This document shows positions 46,805 through 60,600 of a DNA stretch of 64,000 nt, one piece after another. Location of the stretch: NCBI GenBank assembly GCA_015680685.1, contig MNCI01026283.1:142171-206170 (forward strand). The letters are read 5' to 3'. Position 1 is the first letter of the stretch. Each line of letters starts with the position of its first letter. This DNA comes from Gnetum montanum (lineage: Eukaryota; Streptophyta; Gnetopsida; Gnetales; Gnetaceae). The notes under the pieces were generated by a model. That model saw nothing but the letters and a program-made list of their open reading frames with translations, had not been told where the DNA came from and searched no databases. Made by a program: the position numbers and the translations under genes.

Positions 46805-47676
46805 TGATAAGTCATAATTTTCCAAGGCTACGATATCGAAGCCACGATATCGCCTACCTAATATTATGGCATAAGCTATGATGTTGAATATTTGATATCG
46901 CAGTCACATGCCTGCCTATAAATATGATACTTAGGTGCACAGTTCAAACAACAATTCATCCCAACCTTACCGAAACTCTTGCAGTTTACTTTCATAGACT
47001 ATTGATAGAGTGAATGCCTTCAATGTGATGTTGACCAATTGTCCAGAGTCTTTATTTGAGTGAAGTGTACTTGGGCATAGTTCATGATGGAAATAAAGAT
47101 CAAGATTTCTTTCCATCCTTGCAGCATCCACTCAACTCTACTATTTTACTTAGCATAACTTTTACTATTTTCCTAGTCTAATCAATTACATTTCTAAGTA
47201 TTTTACTTTCCTTATTCATTAGTAAAGTGGAATGAGTACGACTAGTTTCGAGCATTTAAGTGTGATCTTTTGGTAACCTAGTAGTGGTTTCACTTGATTC
47301 ACTCAATAGTGAACTCACTTGGTAATCCTAGTAATGATTACATGAGCCCAAGGCATGTGCGGCAAGCCAGGAATGGATACTCATCACTCTAGGCTAGACT
47401 AGATTCGCTTATTGTTTTTCCTTAAATTTAGAATAATTTTCACACTTTACCATCATAGCTAGGAGTTATGGCTTACCAACATTAACCTATCATATACCTC
47501 AATGAGAGCTAAACCATACACATCGATTATACTAGCTCCACATGGGAAGACAATAATTTTGAACTTTAACCAATTACTAGCATAATCACATTGCCTCGTC
47601 CATAGATTACGATTGGGCTACGCGTGAACACTCGTATCTTGTATGTTTGAGTGTTGGATTACTCCACTTCTCATCA
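46805..47676 (+). repeat. LTR H (872 bp), head-to-head with LTR G
   Basis: TGATAAGTCATAATTTTCC to CTTCTCATCA. TATAAATA at 46917. Preceded by tgggggta (46797-46804), which looks like a PPT, and followed by aggta, which could be a decayed duplication of gggta. No PBS follows. It is therefore either a solo LTR or an orphan 3' LTR. It has the same length as LTR G but clearly different sequence. Confidence 0.85.
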
Positions 47677-48594
47677 AGGTAATTTAATTTTTTTCTAAAA
47701 TAGCTTAGTTCATAGGAAATGTAAAATAGTTTGAAATATTATTTAGTATATCATTAGCCTATTATTTTGTTTAAGTCTTCTATTTAAATTGAATTTTTAG
47801 TTTCATGTTGTCAAGGCTATGTATTAGTTACAAGTTATGACATTGATTTTTAGTTTAGGGTATAGTATAAACAAGGAAAGAGAAGGCAATGTGTGTTCAT
47901 AGACTATAAATAGTGTTCTAGACCCTCTCATAGACTTTTTAGATGGCTATAATTTTTGTTGTTTTCATTTCATGTTGAAGGAGAAACACAAGTTCTTTCA
48001 CTAATGAAGTCCTTTTAGGTTTCAATCTCTTTTATTTTCTTTGTTTTCTCATCTCACAATGTTTCACAACATTAAACAATGAGGTAAGCTCAAAGCATCT
48101 CTCATACATCTCACAGCTCTTACAAATCTTTCAATGATTTTCTATCAATGATACAAAGATCTCTTAAATTTACAAGCATTTCTAAGTTTACATATTACTT
48201 TTACAATGTTATCATTCATTTACCTTTGAAATTATAATTCCTTTATTCCCTAGCTAGAAATAAGAATTCCTTGGTTTATTAAAGTTTGCAGGCATTTGCA
48301 CCATGATCCATCAAAGTACCTTCATTTCTTATTTGCATCATATGATTTCTCATAGATTTAAGCAAGTTTCTTTCCAATCTTGAGTTTATTATACCAAGTA
48401 CTTAAATATTTTAGGGTTTGAGAAGGATTTCCTTAGGGTTTTTTTTCAAGCATCCCTTATTTCACAGTGATTTTATTAAATTTGTAAGCATCCATCGAAA
48501 ATGACACATAACATCATTGTCCAAATGTCATGAAAAGTGGCAAAGGTTTCCACATTAGGAATGAATGTGGGTAAAGAAGTTAATCTAATGATAA
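47677..48594. other. AT-rich sequence without recognised features
   Basis: No sustained reading frame, LTR or obvious repeat seen. Confidence 0.5.
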
Positions 48595-50655
48595 AAATTT
48601 CAAATAGCAACCTAGAGCATTGGTATTCTTAATGGAAAGACTTTTGAAATTATTGGTGCATTGAAAAGATAAAAAATTAGCATTTCCTACCTCCAAAAAA
48701 TAATATAAAAAGAGTAGAAAGCTTGAGAAGTGAGTCAGGAATGCAAGATATTCTACTCAAGAAATCAAGTGATTAACATCATTAATCTATCTCTTAAGGA
48801 TACAATGGTATAAGTATACCTCAATGGTGATAAGATTATGGAATAAAAATTGTATTTGGAAATGCGATTATCAACATCATAAGTGTGCATGCTTGACAAA
48901 TTAGCCTAAAAAATTCTATTAAGCAATATTTTTGAGATTCAATAGATAAGATGCTTCAAGGAATTCCCCATCAAGAAAGCACATTTATTAAAGTGTATTT
49001 TAATGATTATGTTATATTAAAAGATTCATGGAGGATATGAATTTGGACTAAAATGATACGTGTTGAAATTTGTAAGTGCTTGTGACCATGCAACTACAAC
49101 TACCTATTTTTAGAAAAATGTTGAATATTTAATTATATATAAGAGTGGCATGGATAAAATACAAATTGACTCTTTCTTGCTACATAAAAAAGTTTGGCCT
49201 TTTACATAGATTGCAAGGTCATACCTAAAGAGAGTCTTGCAAATCAACATCAATTGGTGGTCATGGATTTAAGTATACAAAGCTTCAAGTGTAGCATGAG
49301 GAAAAGGGACTAAATGCATACATAATGGATTTTGAAGAAACAAAACATCAACTTATTTAGAGAATGATTCCTTAAAGAAAGGACTTGGAATTGGGATTGT
49401 TCTACAAATTTGATTAAAGACCAAATGGAAAGCAGCATTCAAAAAATTGGAAAATATTTTTTTTTTTGTGAAATAAATGAGAAAAATTACATCATAAAAG
49501 AAATAGGATGGTTGAGTGATGAAGTACAACATACTATCCAAAAGATGAAAAATTATTTTAAGGAATGGTAGCAAAGCAAGAACCAAGAAGATAGCTTGAT
49601 GTATAAAATGACAAAGAAGGAGATAAAATTAACACAAGGGAATGATTTTTATGAGAAGATAGGAATAAATTAAAGACAAAAATCTCTATGCAAATTGGCA
49701 AAAATTGTAAGCAAGAGATATAAAGAGAATGACCATGTCAAATACATCAAGTAGGTAGATGAAAAAATTTTACTAAAAGGTAATGAAATTCTGAATAGGT
49801 AGAGAGAATCCAAGAAAACTAGTCAAATTTTTGTATGGTTAGGAATTTCCCTTCTTTGAGGAGTAGACAACCTTATATCTAACATGAAAAATGGTAAAGC
49901 TATTAGACTAGATACCACTCTCATATCATTTGAAAAAAATTTCGAAGCAAGAAAAAATGCCTAAAAATTAGATAAAAAGCATTATTATCTCCATCTACAA
50001 TAACAAATGATGTGTAAAATTGTGCAAAGTATAATGACATTAAGCTTATTAGCCATACCATGAAGCTTGGAAGAGTCATAGAGCAATGTCTCAAATTTGA
50101 ATCAACTATATTGAAAATCCAAGTTGGATATATACTAAAAAGGCTTATTATAGATTTTATTTTTTAATATCACAATTGATGGAGAAATTCAAAAGACATA
50201 GAGAAAATCTACATATGATCTTTATTAATTTGAAGAAAAAACATATGATTAATTGCCTAAAGATATTATTTGGTGGATCTTATAAAGGCATAAAATCTCT
50301 AATAAATATGTTAATGTGATTTAAGTTGTGTATGAATTAGCTATTACTAAAATGAAAATAGCTTGTAGAATAATATCTAATTTTCCAAGTCATAGTATTT
50401 CTACCTCAAGGGTCTACACTTAACCTTTACTTGTTTACTAAAATTAAAATAGCTCATAAATAAGAAAATTCTATAAAATGAATTCTAAAATTGGTCCAAT
50501 AGATCTAAGAGGCTTTTGTGGATGAAAGTAAAAATTTTAGTTTCAAGTTTACCAGTGTTATGGTTGAAGAACTAACAAAATACATGATGAAATGTCCTTG
50601 GTGTATGTTGTTTGTAAGTGATATCATGTTAGTGATTACATGCTTTAAATTTTTT
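48595..50655 (+). mobile_element. Decayed RTE-type LINE (endonuclease and RT remnants)
   Basis: Frame-shifting similarity to plant RTE-like LINE polyproteins. Endonuclease: GNLEHWYS, then IINIISVHA and LQGIPHQES..FIKVYFNDYV (48860-49000). Linker: DCKVIPKESLANQHQLVVMDL (about 49208-49270), WLSDEVQHTIQKMKNYFKEW (49510-49570), YKMTKKEIKLT, KLAKIVSKRYKEND..KYIK. RT: ISNMKNGKAIRLD (about 49880), YNDIKLISHTMKLGRVIEQC (50030-50090) and CPWCMLFVSDIML (50590-50630), where the catalytic ADD reads SDI. The family assignment is from remembered motifs. The element is dead and its 3' end is missing. Confidence 0.7.
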
Positions 50656-51318
50656 TAAAAATGGTTAAAAATGGCATTAACTATATATACTTGTCATTGC
50701 ACTTCCTACAAACAACAAACTATGTCCTTGGTTTAGCCTTAACTAAAAGTGTGCTTGCTGTAAAATTCTTAATGTAAGTCTTTATTAATAGGTAAAATAT
50801 TTGTGAGAACAACCTAAATATTTTACTTTTACATACTATATATATTACTTGGTTTAAGCTTTCAATATAAATAGATTAAATTGTATGTTCTCTAACAATG
50901 TTTACTAATTATTACCCCTGCAATAGTATTGTTTAAAAGTGAATAACAACAAATTACTGTGATAAAAATTGATAGCATTTTAGTAAAAGTATTTAAGTTA
51001 AAATGGGAAGGGTATAAGTTCAAATTTTTTGCATGACATTATTTTTTCATTGTTCCTTTATTGTTCATATTTTTTTTCCCAAAACATGAAAACTTGGCTA
51101 CTATTGTAAACATTAAAAATTCTTGAATATTTTTTCATGAAAAATCATGGAATTTGGAAAGAGGAATGCCCGACTCTTGTTTTTAAATGAATGGAATGTG
51201 GAGAGATATATATATACAAGTAACATAATATGAGGAACTCCGAATTAGAATAATATTGTGATGGACTTGAGTGGTGCTCCTAAAATTTTACACGTTCACT
51301 ACATTCTTCTTTTCTTCT
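50656..51318. other. AT-rich sequence without recognised features
   Basis: Nothing supportable seen. Confidence 0.45.
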
Positions 51319-51426
51319 ACATTCTCTTTAAAGCTGAAATAAATTTTACTTACTTCTAGAATGGAAATTGGTACATTCTCTTTAAAGCTTAAATAAATTT
51401 TACTTACTTCTAGAATGGAAATTGGA
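51319..51426. repeat. 54-bp tandem duplication
   Basis: 51319-51372 and 51373-51426 (acattctctttaaagc...) are nearly identical copies with period 54. Recent local duplication. Confidence 0.9.
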
Positions 51427-52732
51427 ATATTCGTGTAGGTATTCTTATGGGCTTTACAAGTTTGTTGCATTTGTCTAAAGCATTTGAGTTGAAATATATT
51501 TATTTCTCTCCATATTGAATAAAAATTCAATGTTTTCAAGTTTTTGAACTAATATATTTATTTCTTTACATATGAAATAAAAATTCAAATAATAATGCTG
51601 ATCAATTTAGGGACCACCATTTAGGTGAGGTGCTCATTTGTAAGTCTAGGACATAAAAGTTAGCCTGAACACATCCATTCAAAGAGCCTAAACCCTCCTA
51701 GGACCCCACCTGGCAAAATGAGCACTATGGCAAAGAGGTCAACCTTTCACTCATCTACCAACTCTTCTTAGTTGGCTGAGCACTTAGGCGAAGCACATAG
51801 GCTTTCACTCATCTACTAACCCATCTACCAACTCTACTTAGTGGGATAAGCATTGTAGCTCTAGGTCATGATCCTTTAAAAGGTTGATTTTCTGCATTCT
51901 TCTACATTCTTTAAAATTTCTAAGGTGTAATAACTTTTTCTTAAGTTTTGAATACGAAATATTGTTGATTGTCATTTGACCATGGAACCCACCTAATTAG
52001 ATGAACATTGTGACTTGCTTATCCTTTTTAATGTTGATCTTGGATAACAAGTTTGTAACATTCCTCTACATTCTTTAAAACTTTTAACTTGAAATAACTT
52101 TTTCTTAAGTTTTGAATAGGAAATATTGTTTATTAGCATTGGGTAAATCCATGCACATGTTGAGTCTACCAATTAAACAAACCCAAAAAGATTTCACCTT
52201 TAAAATCCAAACACAATAAAAAAAAATAGAATGAGAAGAACAATTTTGTAAATATGATAACTAGAATTTGTAGAAATTTAGCAACCCTAGAATCAGGTTA
52301 CCAAACACACATTAAAGCTTTTTAACGTTAGATATTTTTTCCTACCTACTTGAATAAGAATTTGAATAATGATGTAAATGAGCTTTTAGGGTTCTCTAGG
52401 TTTGTTGTATTCTTTTGTATTTCTTTACATTCTCTAAAGCTATTGAATTGAAACAAATTTTTCCTACCTCTTGAAAAATTAGTATTAGCTATTTGAATTC
52501 TAAAAAGAATCCAAGATGAAAGGTTTCTACCTAATTTCCCAAGATAGAACCTCCAAAATGAAAATTTATGGGAAAGTGTGTAGATTTGCAAAATTATAAA
52601 CTTAATTAAAAACTTGCATAATGTCATGGAATGTTATATTATGGAAATCAAGGAACCTTAAAGGAAAATGTTTATTGGAATTTAGAAACAACTAAACAGA
52701 TTTTGCAAAATGTTACAAAATTAATTAAATCA
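51427..52732. other. AT-rich sequence with short internal repeats
   Basis: Short phrases recur: 'cactcatctaccaactct', 'taactttttcttaagttttgaata' (51930 and 52096) and 'acattctttaaaa'. No gene seen. Confidence 0.45.
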
Positions 52733-52990
52733 ACAAATTGAAACAACAAAGACAATAAGAGAAAACACATAAACATTTACGTGGAAAACCCCAAAGTGGG
52801 GAAAAAAACCACAGAGCCAATGCAAAGCTCTTCCTTTATTTGGAGAAAACATTCTAAGGACATATGTTGTCCTTGATAGCCAACTTGTTGCTACCACAAC
52901 ACTCTTAAGCCCTTCCTTTCACACTTTGTTGTTGTTGTGGTGGTGGTGCTTAACACATCTTCCCACCAGCAATTTATAGGAGAATACAAC
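52733..52990. other. Unclassified block with hairpin
   Basis: Contains 'acgtggaaaaccccaaagtg' with the hairpin ccccaaagtgggg (52789-52801) and an AAAACCACAGAGCC context. I recall similar 'gtggaaaacc...ggggaaaaaccac' phrases in plant repeats but cannot assign a family. Followed by a short gtt/gtg-rich simple repeat (about 52928-52948). Confidence 0.35.
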
Positions 52991-53079
52991 AATCTTTTTT
53001 ATATTACAAACTTTAGATAATTTTAGAAACTACTAATCATATCTCAAGAAGAGATTATAAAGGTGGAAGTTATGAAAGA

Positions 53080-53345
53080 CATAACTTGTCCAATAATGTA
53101 CCAATTTCATTGTGGGAAATCATATATGGTAAAAAAGAAAGAGGAAGACTTAGATGGTTGGGATAACCAAACCACTTAAAGGAAGACCAAAAAGGATATG
53201 GAAAAAACAATTGAAGATGATTTGAAGAAATGCAAATAAATAAAAATTTAGCCCTTCATAGAGGTCAATTACAAAAGAGAGCTCATATAGCCAACCTCAT
53301 TTGTTAGGACAAAGCTAGGATGATGATGATGATTAAAAAATAAAT
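53080..53345 (+). mobile_element. RTE-type LINE 3' tail
   Basis: Reads NLSNNVPISLWEI, then ERGRLRWLG, KEDQKGYGKN and RAHIANLIC.DKARMMMMIKK. These match the conserved C-terminal 'RLRWFGHV...RPKKTW...WDKA' end of plant RTE LINEs, with the typical gat-rich (MMMM) 3' end at about 53318-53335. Confidence 0.65.
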
Positions 53346-54508
53346 TGTTGTAACAAAGTTGATAATACCTTGTGCAAAATAAAGAGGAATTTGAACATTT
53401 TACTTAACTTTCATCTTTTCCTTTTATTATTTTTTTTTTTCAGAAAGACAAGAATTTATAAGGAAGAGTTTGCTAGTTAGGTCACACTTAAGGCACCATT
53501 ATGTTCTATGTAAGTTCTACGAAAATATTTTGTTTACTATATATCTAACTTCAGGGCACATGTAGGAAATAAAAAGCTCTATTTTCCTTTTATTTCTTTC
53601 AAAAGACAAGGACTTGCAATGAACTACTTTGAAAGTGTTGTGTTGGCTATATGTCTTGGTGCACATATAGTTTAAAAAATATTTCAAACTTTCTTGTAGT
53701 TTCAAAATTAATATTTTTTACTTTCATGGTCTTATTCAAAATTAATATACTTTCTATAGTTTATTTTTAAGAATTAGTATTTTCTTAGCTTCCAACTTAA
53801 TATTTTTTTATTGTTTTATGCAAATATTTTTTTCATTATGTGTACTAAGAAGCTTTAAAAAAAAGGGTAAAAACATGATATGGTGAGGGAGTGACATTAC
53901 CTGTGCACACTTGGATTTGCTACACTTTTTTTTTCTTTGGATGTAGGAATCCTAGGAGCAGTTTTGCTACATTTAATAATAGTAAAATATATTTATGGTA
54001 CATTTTATAATGATAAAATATATTTATGTCACCAAAATATTATTTAAAATAAAATAATTTAGGCTTGGAGCTCTATTACAAAGGTAAAAAATAATTGTAG
54101 CAAGACCAAGCACATGTGGTACTAGCTTACTATAAACTATTTAACAACAATAACAAAGGTAAACAATGAAAACTTAGCTCCATGTTGTAATGAAGGATGT
54201 ACCAATCCTTTTTGTAAGTGATCCATTGTTGGTGTTGTTTTTATATCCTAGCAATCTTAATGTGGGATGTAGTTGTGAAAATAGCTTGCAACCTTTTTTA
54301 TGTCCTCACCCTTAAAAATGTATTTCTTAAATGAATTCAATGTACATAACACAATACATTGGAGAAGCACACATTTGATTAGAAAATTTTCTAACAATAA
54401 TAACCGTCTCTCCTAGTGTAGTTTCTTATTAAATGTGTTCCTTGAGTTATACCTATCTTCTAACAAGTTTAACTTGGTCATAGATCATATAGTACCTATA
54501 ATCATAAC
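53346..54508. other. AT-rich sequence downstream of the transporter gene
   Basis: No gene recognised; poly-A/T tracts and short repeats only. Confidence 0.45.
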
Positions 54509-54592
54509 AAACCGTAAAAGATATAAAGTTTAAGAAACTTCACATGAAATATCTCCAAGCTTGGTAACACAAACCGTAAAAGATATAAAGTT
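54509..54592. repeat. 22-bp direct repeat flanking a 40-bp spacer
   Basis: aaaccgtaaaagatataaag plus tt occurs exactly at 54509-54530 and 54571-54592, just beyond the 3' end of the transporter. Possibly in its 3' UTR or flank. Confidence 0.85.
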
Positions 54593-54698
54593 CTCCCTTC
54601 CGCTATTTCTCTAACGCAGGGGAGGAGATCATGAAATGGCGGCAGGCTTCAGCATAGCCTAATGCCAGGCCATGAACAGTGAAATAGAAAACATTATT

Positions 54699-57600
54699 TC
54701 AGTAAGGATGATGGATAACATGGTGGAATGCTGCTTGAATCTCTTCCAACGTTTTCCCCTTTGTCTCTGGAACCATTTTAACAACAAAGAACACCGTTGA
54801 TGCAGAGAAAGCTCCAAAGATGAAAAAAGAGCCTGTCAAATTTCAACAAAGGGTAAATGGTTCAATGGCTAAGCAGCAATTTATCACCCTATAACAAAAT
54901 CCATGCATATAAATCATAGATGCTGATAACTTTCAAGAAACAAAAGATTTCTCAGATGTGTGTATTTACAAAAGTTAGTACCCATAAGGTCTCTTAAGAA
55001 TTGTGTCACAAGACGTAAAAGATCTGGAAAATCTCCTCTAGCAGAGCATATCCATAACAATATGGTCGCAAATGGATGTTTGGAAATGTAGAAATCCCTG
55101 CCATTGTTGACCATGATTACGAAAGAAAGATTTGAAACTTTGGAAAAGATCTTTAGTAATAACATAAATAAGGATGGTGGTATGTCCCTTGACTGATGGT
55201 CTTTTTAGGTTTCCAAACATAGCCATTAAGCTGTTCAGGTGGGTGTTTAGATATAAGAGCCATGACCTTTGGAAAGGCTCACAACTCTTCATATCTCCTA
55301 ACTATATAAACTCTCTTCATAGCAGTATTTTCCCATCACTTTCCACTGATGATGAGCATGTAGCCTTAAAACGTTGAGTTATATTGCAAATTGCAATACC
55401 TCAAAACTTGTTAGTTGCATTTGCAATTCGGTATTTTGTGTATAGTAAAATTTTGGTTAGTATTTCAATTGTTATAAATTCAACTGGGTATGTCATGGGT
55501 TTCATTTCTTGTAAATCATGGCTTGAAATTAAGGTATCCTTGTTTCTACAAGGTATGAATGTGATGTGTTTTGGAATTCGTAGAGTATCCTTGTTTTGGT
55601 ATGAATGTGATGTATTTTGGTAGTACCTGCTTTGTTCCAAGTAAGAAGAGAGCTGAAAGTCATGGTAACAATCCAATATCCAAGCCAACTGATGAGGGTC
55701 ACCAAACTTCCTGCCATGGCTTTCATGTGCATTGGGAAAATCTGAAAAGATGACAGAGGTAACTTTCGTTAGGTCCATGATGATATAATATTTAATGTGA
55801 ATAATATGTATAATAAATTTTAGTTTTTGGTTATAGCAACAATTTCTGAACGTTTCTGTCCTCACCTCAGACATGAGGAGCCATGGAATTCCTGCCATAC
55901 CCAACGAATACATTGCAATGTAGACCTAACAAGTAGAATGTGGAAAATTATTAGCAAATTAAGAATATTACTTAAATTTCATGCCAATAAGTAATTCTAT
56001 TAAAGTTAAGCGTAGGCAGCAAATTAGGGCTTCAAGAACTCACCAATATGCCACAGACTTGCATGGCATTCACAATGGCTGGATGGCCCTGTTAGAAAAG
56101 AAAAAAGAAATTTCTAAACCTTTTACAAGAATGCAGTTACCACCACTAGGGCATTTGTGCACTGATAGCATTGCACATGACATTTTTTAGGGAAATGAAT
56201 TCAACAAGTACCAGCATTTTGTTACATAATGACCCCCAAACCTAACCAAAAAATCTTGAAGTCCTTCCATTAGATACAATAGTTGCTAGTGTGTTATTTC
56301 TATCTAAACATGATGGCTTGATCATTAGTCAATTATTTTTTCTGCTGAAGGGACAAGGCCAAACATCTCAGTTTCGCATCTAGGCATTTAGCATAGAAAG
56401 CCTTATTTGGATGATAAGGTTAGTTACATATATATTCTTCTGTAGGATTAGAGATACCAACCTGTATAATGTAGGAAAATCCAATCAGGAAGCAACCCAG
56501 ACTCATTCCTCCAGCAGAAACCTAAAGCAAAATGGAAATTAAAATTCATACTTAATAGTGTAACTAGCTTGATTTGTTCATTTTCTTGGAATTTGAAGGC
56601 ATACCCTTAAAAGCAGCTGCCGCCCTAATTTTGCCATCAGAACAATACTTACAGCTGTCATGAGAACCTGATAGAATTTTAATATAAGAAACTTATGAAA
56701 TAACTATTGCAATGAACTTATCACAACCATGGAAGTATTTTCAGATATTAAAGGTAATCAGAAGCTAATATTAAATGATATAATTCTTCAAACGAAACAT
56801 AGGTCTGATATTAAACCACTAGGGCCAATAAGGAATCACATATATTACAGCCAAGTAGTTAACATGTCCATGTCAGTTAATTTTGTTTGTTTTAATCATA
56901 AATAATTTTGATATATTTTAACGGTAGAAAATAGACATTTATAAACCTTGCAATGTATTCTGTAAATGGATAAAATGATTTTTAGTTACCAAGACCGACT
57001 ATCAACCCCTTCAAGTACTGAAATGATTTCTATCATTACACAGTTGGATGCATTCTACCCATCCCAATTTTAAGTGGGTAGATAATAAATGAAAGTTATT
57101 CAAACTACAAGGACACAGAAATTTGTATATTTTTAGAGGTTGTTGATATTGGAAATCTAGGCAAATAAATAGTCAACTCTAATTTTGGAAGCTTCCCAAT
57201 TAACTTATTTAAGATACATGAAAATGCAATCCTAATTATCACTCCTACCTTGGCTTCAAATAGCTCATGCAGTTATAAGTGATTGCTTTGTAAAAACTAT
57301 CCTTGTTTATCAATTTTTCTTTCAAACTTCATGCTTTTAATGAATCATGATTCTCTATCCAGATATTGCAAAGAATAGTTTTGCCATCACAAAATGAAAA
57401 ATATCATAGTTTTGCCTCTTATAACAATCTTAATTGATTCATGTCTTACAAACAACCATGGAGAATGTAGTTACCTGCAAATAAGCCACCCAGAGGAATG
57501 TCATATTACCCAATGAAATATCTGCAATATATACAAGTGTATAAGCAAATTTCTGCATACAATTTGGAGTTACTGATTTTGTAATGCATTATTGGAGGTG

Positions 57601-60600
57601 ATAGGAACTTCAGCCGTTTGTTTCTTACCCTTTGATTCAAAAATCTTCCTGGCATAAAATACAATTGCTCCAAACCCTCCCAATTGCTGGAGCAACATCA
57701 ATCCAACTCCAACCTAAATGTTATAGAAAATAGGATGCAAAAATGGCTTAATAAAACTAAGAAAGGTAACAAGATGAATGGTACCAAGAATAAATAATGC
57801 ATAATTGTTTACTATCATATAGCGGGCATTCTGAAGCTGAAATAAGTTGCTGAGATGCATCTTGGCATCGATCATTGTCTCTTGGACACAATCCTTCAGA
57901 GAAAAGCATTATTAGGTTGGTAAACTTATGGGATTGCATCAAACATGTTGATTACTAACAGTGACATAGCTTTAACACCTTTGCTTTAAACATTAATAAT
58001 TGTTGAAAATTCAAAAAAAAATTGAAAGTGAAAATGACTTAAGTACCCTGATTTCAGCAACTTCCAAGGAAATGTTGGAACCCTCCCCACGAAGGTTCTG
58101 TAAAGCCATTTCAAATTCCCGGCCCTGGCCAGTCATTGCCTACAAAAAAAGCATAGGACATTCGATTTTGATTGTTTCTATTTTCTGTGATTTCGTGCTT
58201 AAAAAAAGTTTAGAGTTAAATTAGAACATCAAATTTATAATTGGCAATTGTAAGAATAGAAGTATTGAAACATCAAAATAAAATGTATTTGATTTGCAGA
58301 AATTTGACATTGCTTTTTGAATTATGATATAACCAACCCAAAAAATTTTGATACTCCGAATATTAAAAGCTGTAATTTAAAAAACAATCATTGTTATTTT
58401 TGGAAGGGATGCTTTTGTAATGAACCTTTGACCATGCTCCTTGTACATCTCTAAGACCCAAAGAAATTCATATTTTATTACTAATAATGTCTTCTGTAAT
58501 ACCTTCTCAAAAGCAAACAAAAATCAGACAGCAAAATGGAATGAAGAGTACTTACCAGCCATCTAGGTGACTCTGGAATAAAAAAGAGGCCCAGGAGGGA
58601 AAGAAAACAAGCAACAAGAGCTGTTGACATGCAGAGAATATTGGAAAATCAAAATTTACTGCAAAGAAATATCTCATTTCAGTTACTAGTGTACAAAAAT
58701 TTTACTGTTTGAATAGATGGGCTTTCTTCTTACCAAGGATGGCAAGAAGGTGCAGGCCAGCCGGCATTCCCAACAAATATATTACAACAGCACCCATAAC
58801 TTGAAACAGCTACATTTCAGAAACCAAAAGAACAATGACAGGTATGAAGCCTTTTTCCGGTTGGAGAAAAGTTCTATTATGTTGTCAATGCTAGCCAATC
58901 ACAAACCTGATGTATAGCAACAAGTTTCCCCCTCAGGTTCTTAGGAGAAATTTCAGAAATGTAGATTGGCACCTGTGCAGAAATATAAAGATGACTAAAA
59001 TGAATATTATATCAAGCATGGTTTTTCTGATTTGGTTTCATTATTAACAACACAATATCATGAAATTGGAATTCTCTATTCCGTATATTAAAATTATAAA
59101 ACAAAATAAAACATCTAATATTGGATAGGAAACTGTTAAGGGAAAACATACAGTGAATGAACTGATACCGGCTCCTAGGCCAAGCAGCATCCTTCCACAT
59201 ATTAGAAACAATGGATCCTGTGTAAAGTTGTAAGGCAACTATTTTAGTTCTATTGCACTGGCTATAATTGTAACACAGCAGCCCATCGTATACCAAAAAC
59301 TTCTTATATTGCGGAATCTGGTTAAATAATGAATGAAACGCAATGTGAATAACGTACAAGTAATAATTACACTTGTGTGCTACACGTCATTTGAACGTGT
59401 AATCAATAGGATCGATCATAAAAATGTCATTTGTTTGCTATTTTATTAGTATTTTATTAGTATATTGTTCCGAAGAATGATGGTAGTTCAACTTGTGGAA
59501 ATTCATAAATGTTTAGGTTTAGATTACAACTTATGAAAAATTGCAGAAATCATGAAATGTTTGTTTCAATTCAAAATAGATCGTGGTTATCATTGTTGCA
59601 AGGTCACTATGTTTTCGTTGTCCTTTTGACAAAGACCAGAAACTTTTACAAATAACTCCCGAGTAAATTACAACGTACTTTTCCAAGTTTTTAACAAGAA
59701 AGTTTCGTTAGATATTGAATTTAATCTCATTAGGAGAAAGAAAAAGTTAAATTCCTTTTAGCCTGAAGTCGACTGGCTGACACACCTTTGTCAAGAATGT
59801 GATCATCCATCCTGTAATAAATGACGCTGAAGAGGTTGTCAAGGCCTGCACTAGGACATCATGAGAAACCCAAGTGAATGATTTAATTATATTAAAAAAT
59901 ATTCAAATGTTTATCTATGGGGAAGTCATTTCAGGATCATATTGGTTACACACACCCCTTTCCTTCCCACGTAGTCTGCAATGGCACTGTTCCCTACGGC
60001 ACCAACCACAGCACCAATGCTCAACAGTGAAGAAAAAGTACAAATCTGGACAAAGGAAATTGTGTGAGTTATGGATAAAGTTTCAGGTCACAAAATTGCA
60101 AAAGCATTAATATAGTAAAGAAAAAGCTTTGCAATAAGCTATTCAACAAGTCATCCCAGCAATAATAAGTAAAATTAAATGCTTGATTCTGATGTTCCTC
60201 ACATCATATGGTAAATTATGATAAATGTTGCAATTCAAATCAAATTTGTCCATGTACCTAACATCAATTTTGAGTGGAATGCAATGGAATTGAAGTACCT
60301 AACATGCTAACAAATTATAGATAAAAAATTCAGATACATAATTTGAATGAGTTTAAAACAAAAAAATCTTCCAAGATTGGAAAGAGATTTGAAATCAAAA
60401 TCAGCAAGGTCATCATGTGCAATAGCCAACAGACAGATCGAAAAGTCTCAACTTCATTGCAGTCCTCATACTGCAGTTTGCACACAACAACGTATTAGGA
60501 TATTCCTGGGAAAATTTTGGAAGTAACCTGAAAAGTGCCATGTCCGAGTTCTTCCACCGTCTCATAATCCACCAGAGAAGAGTATCCAATCTGCATTTTT

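Noticed and set aside
46805-47676. LTR H as the 3' LTR of element G
   Set aside because: It is in the opposite orientation and differs in sequence from LTR G despite equal length.
55401-55913. 170-codon minus-strand frame
   Set aside because: Contains transporter exons 16 and 17 in mixed frames with intron between; replaced by the spliced model.
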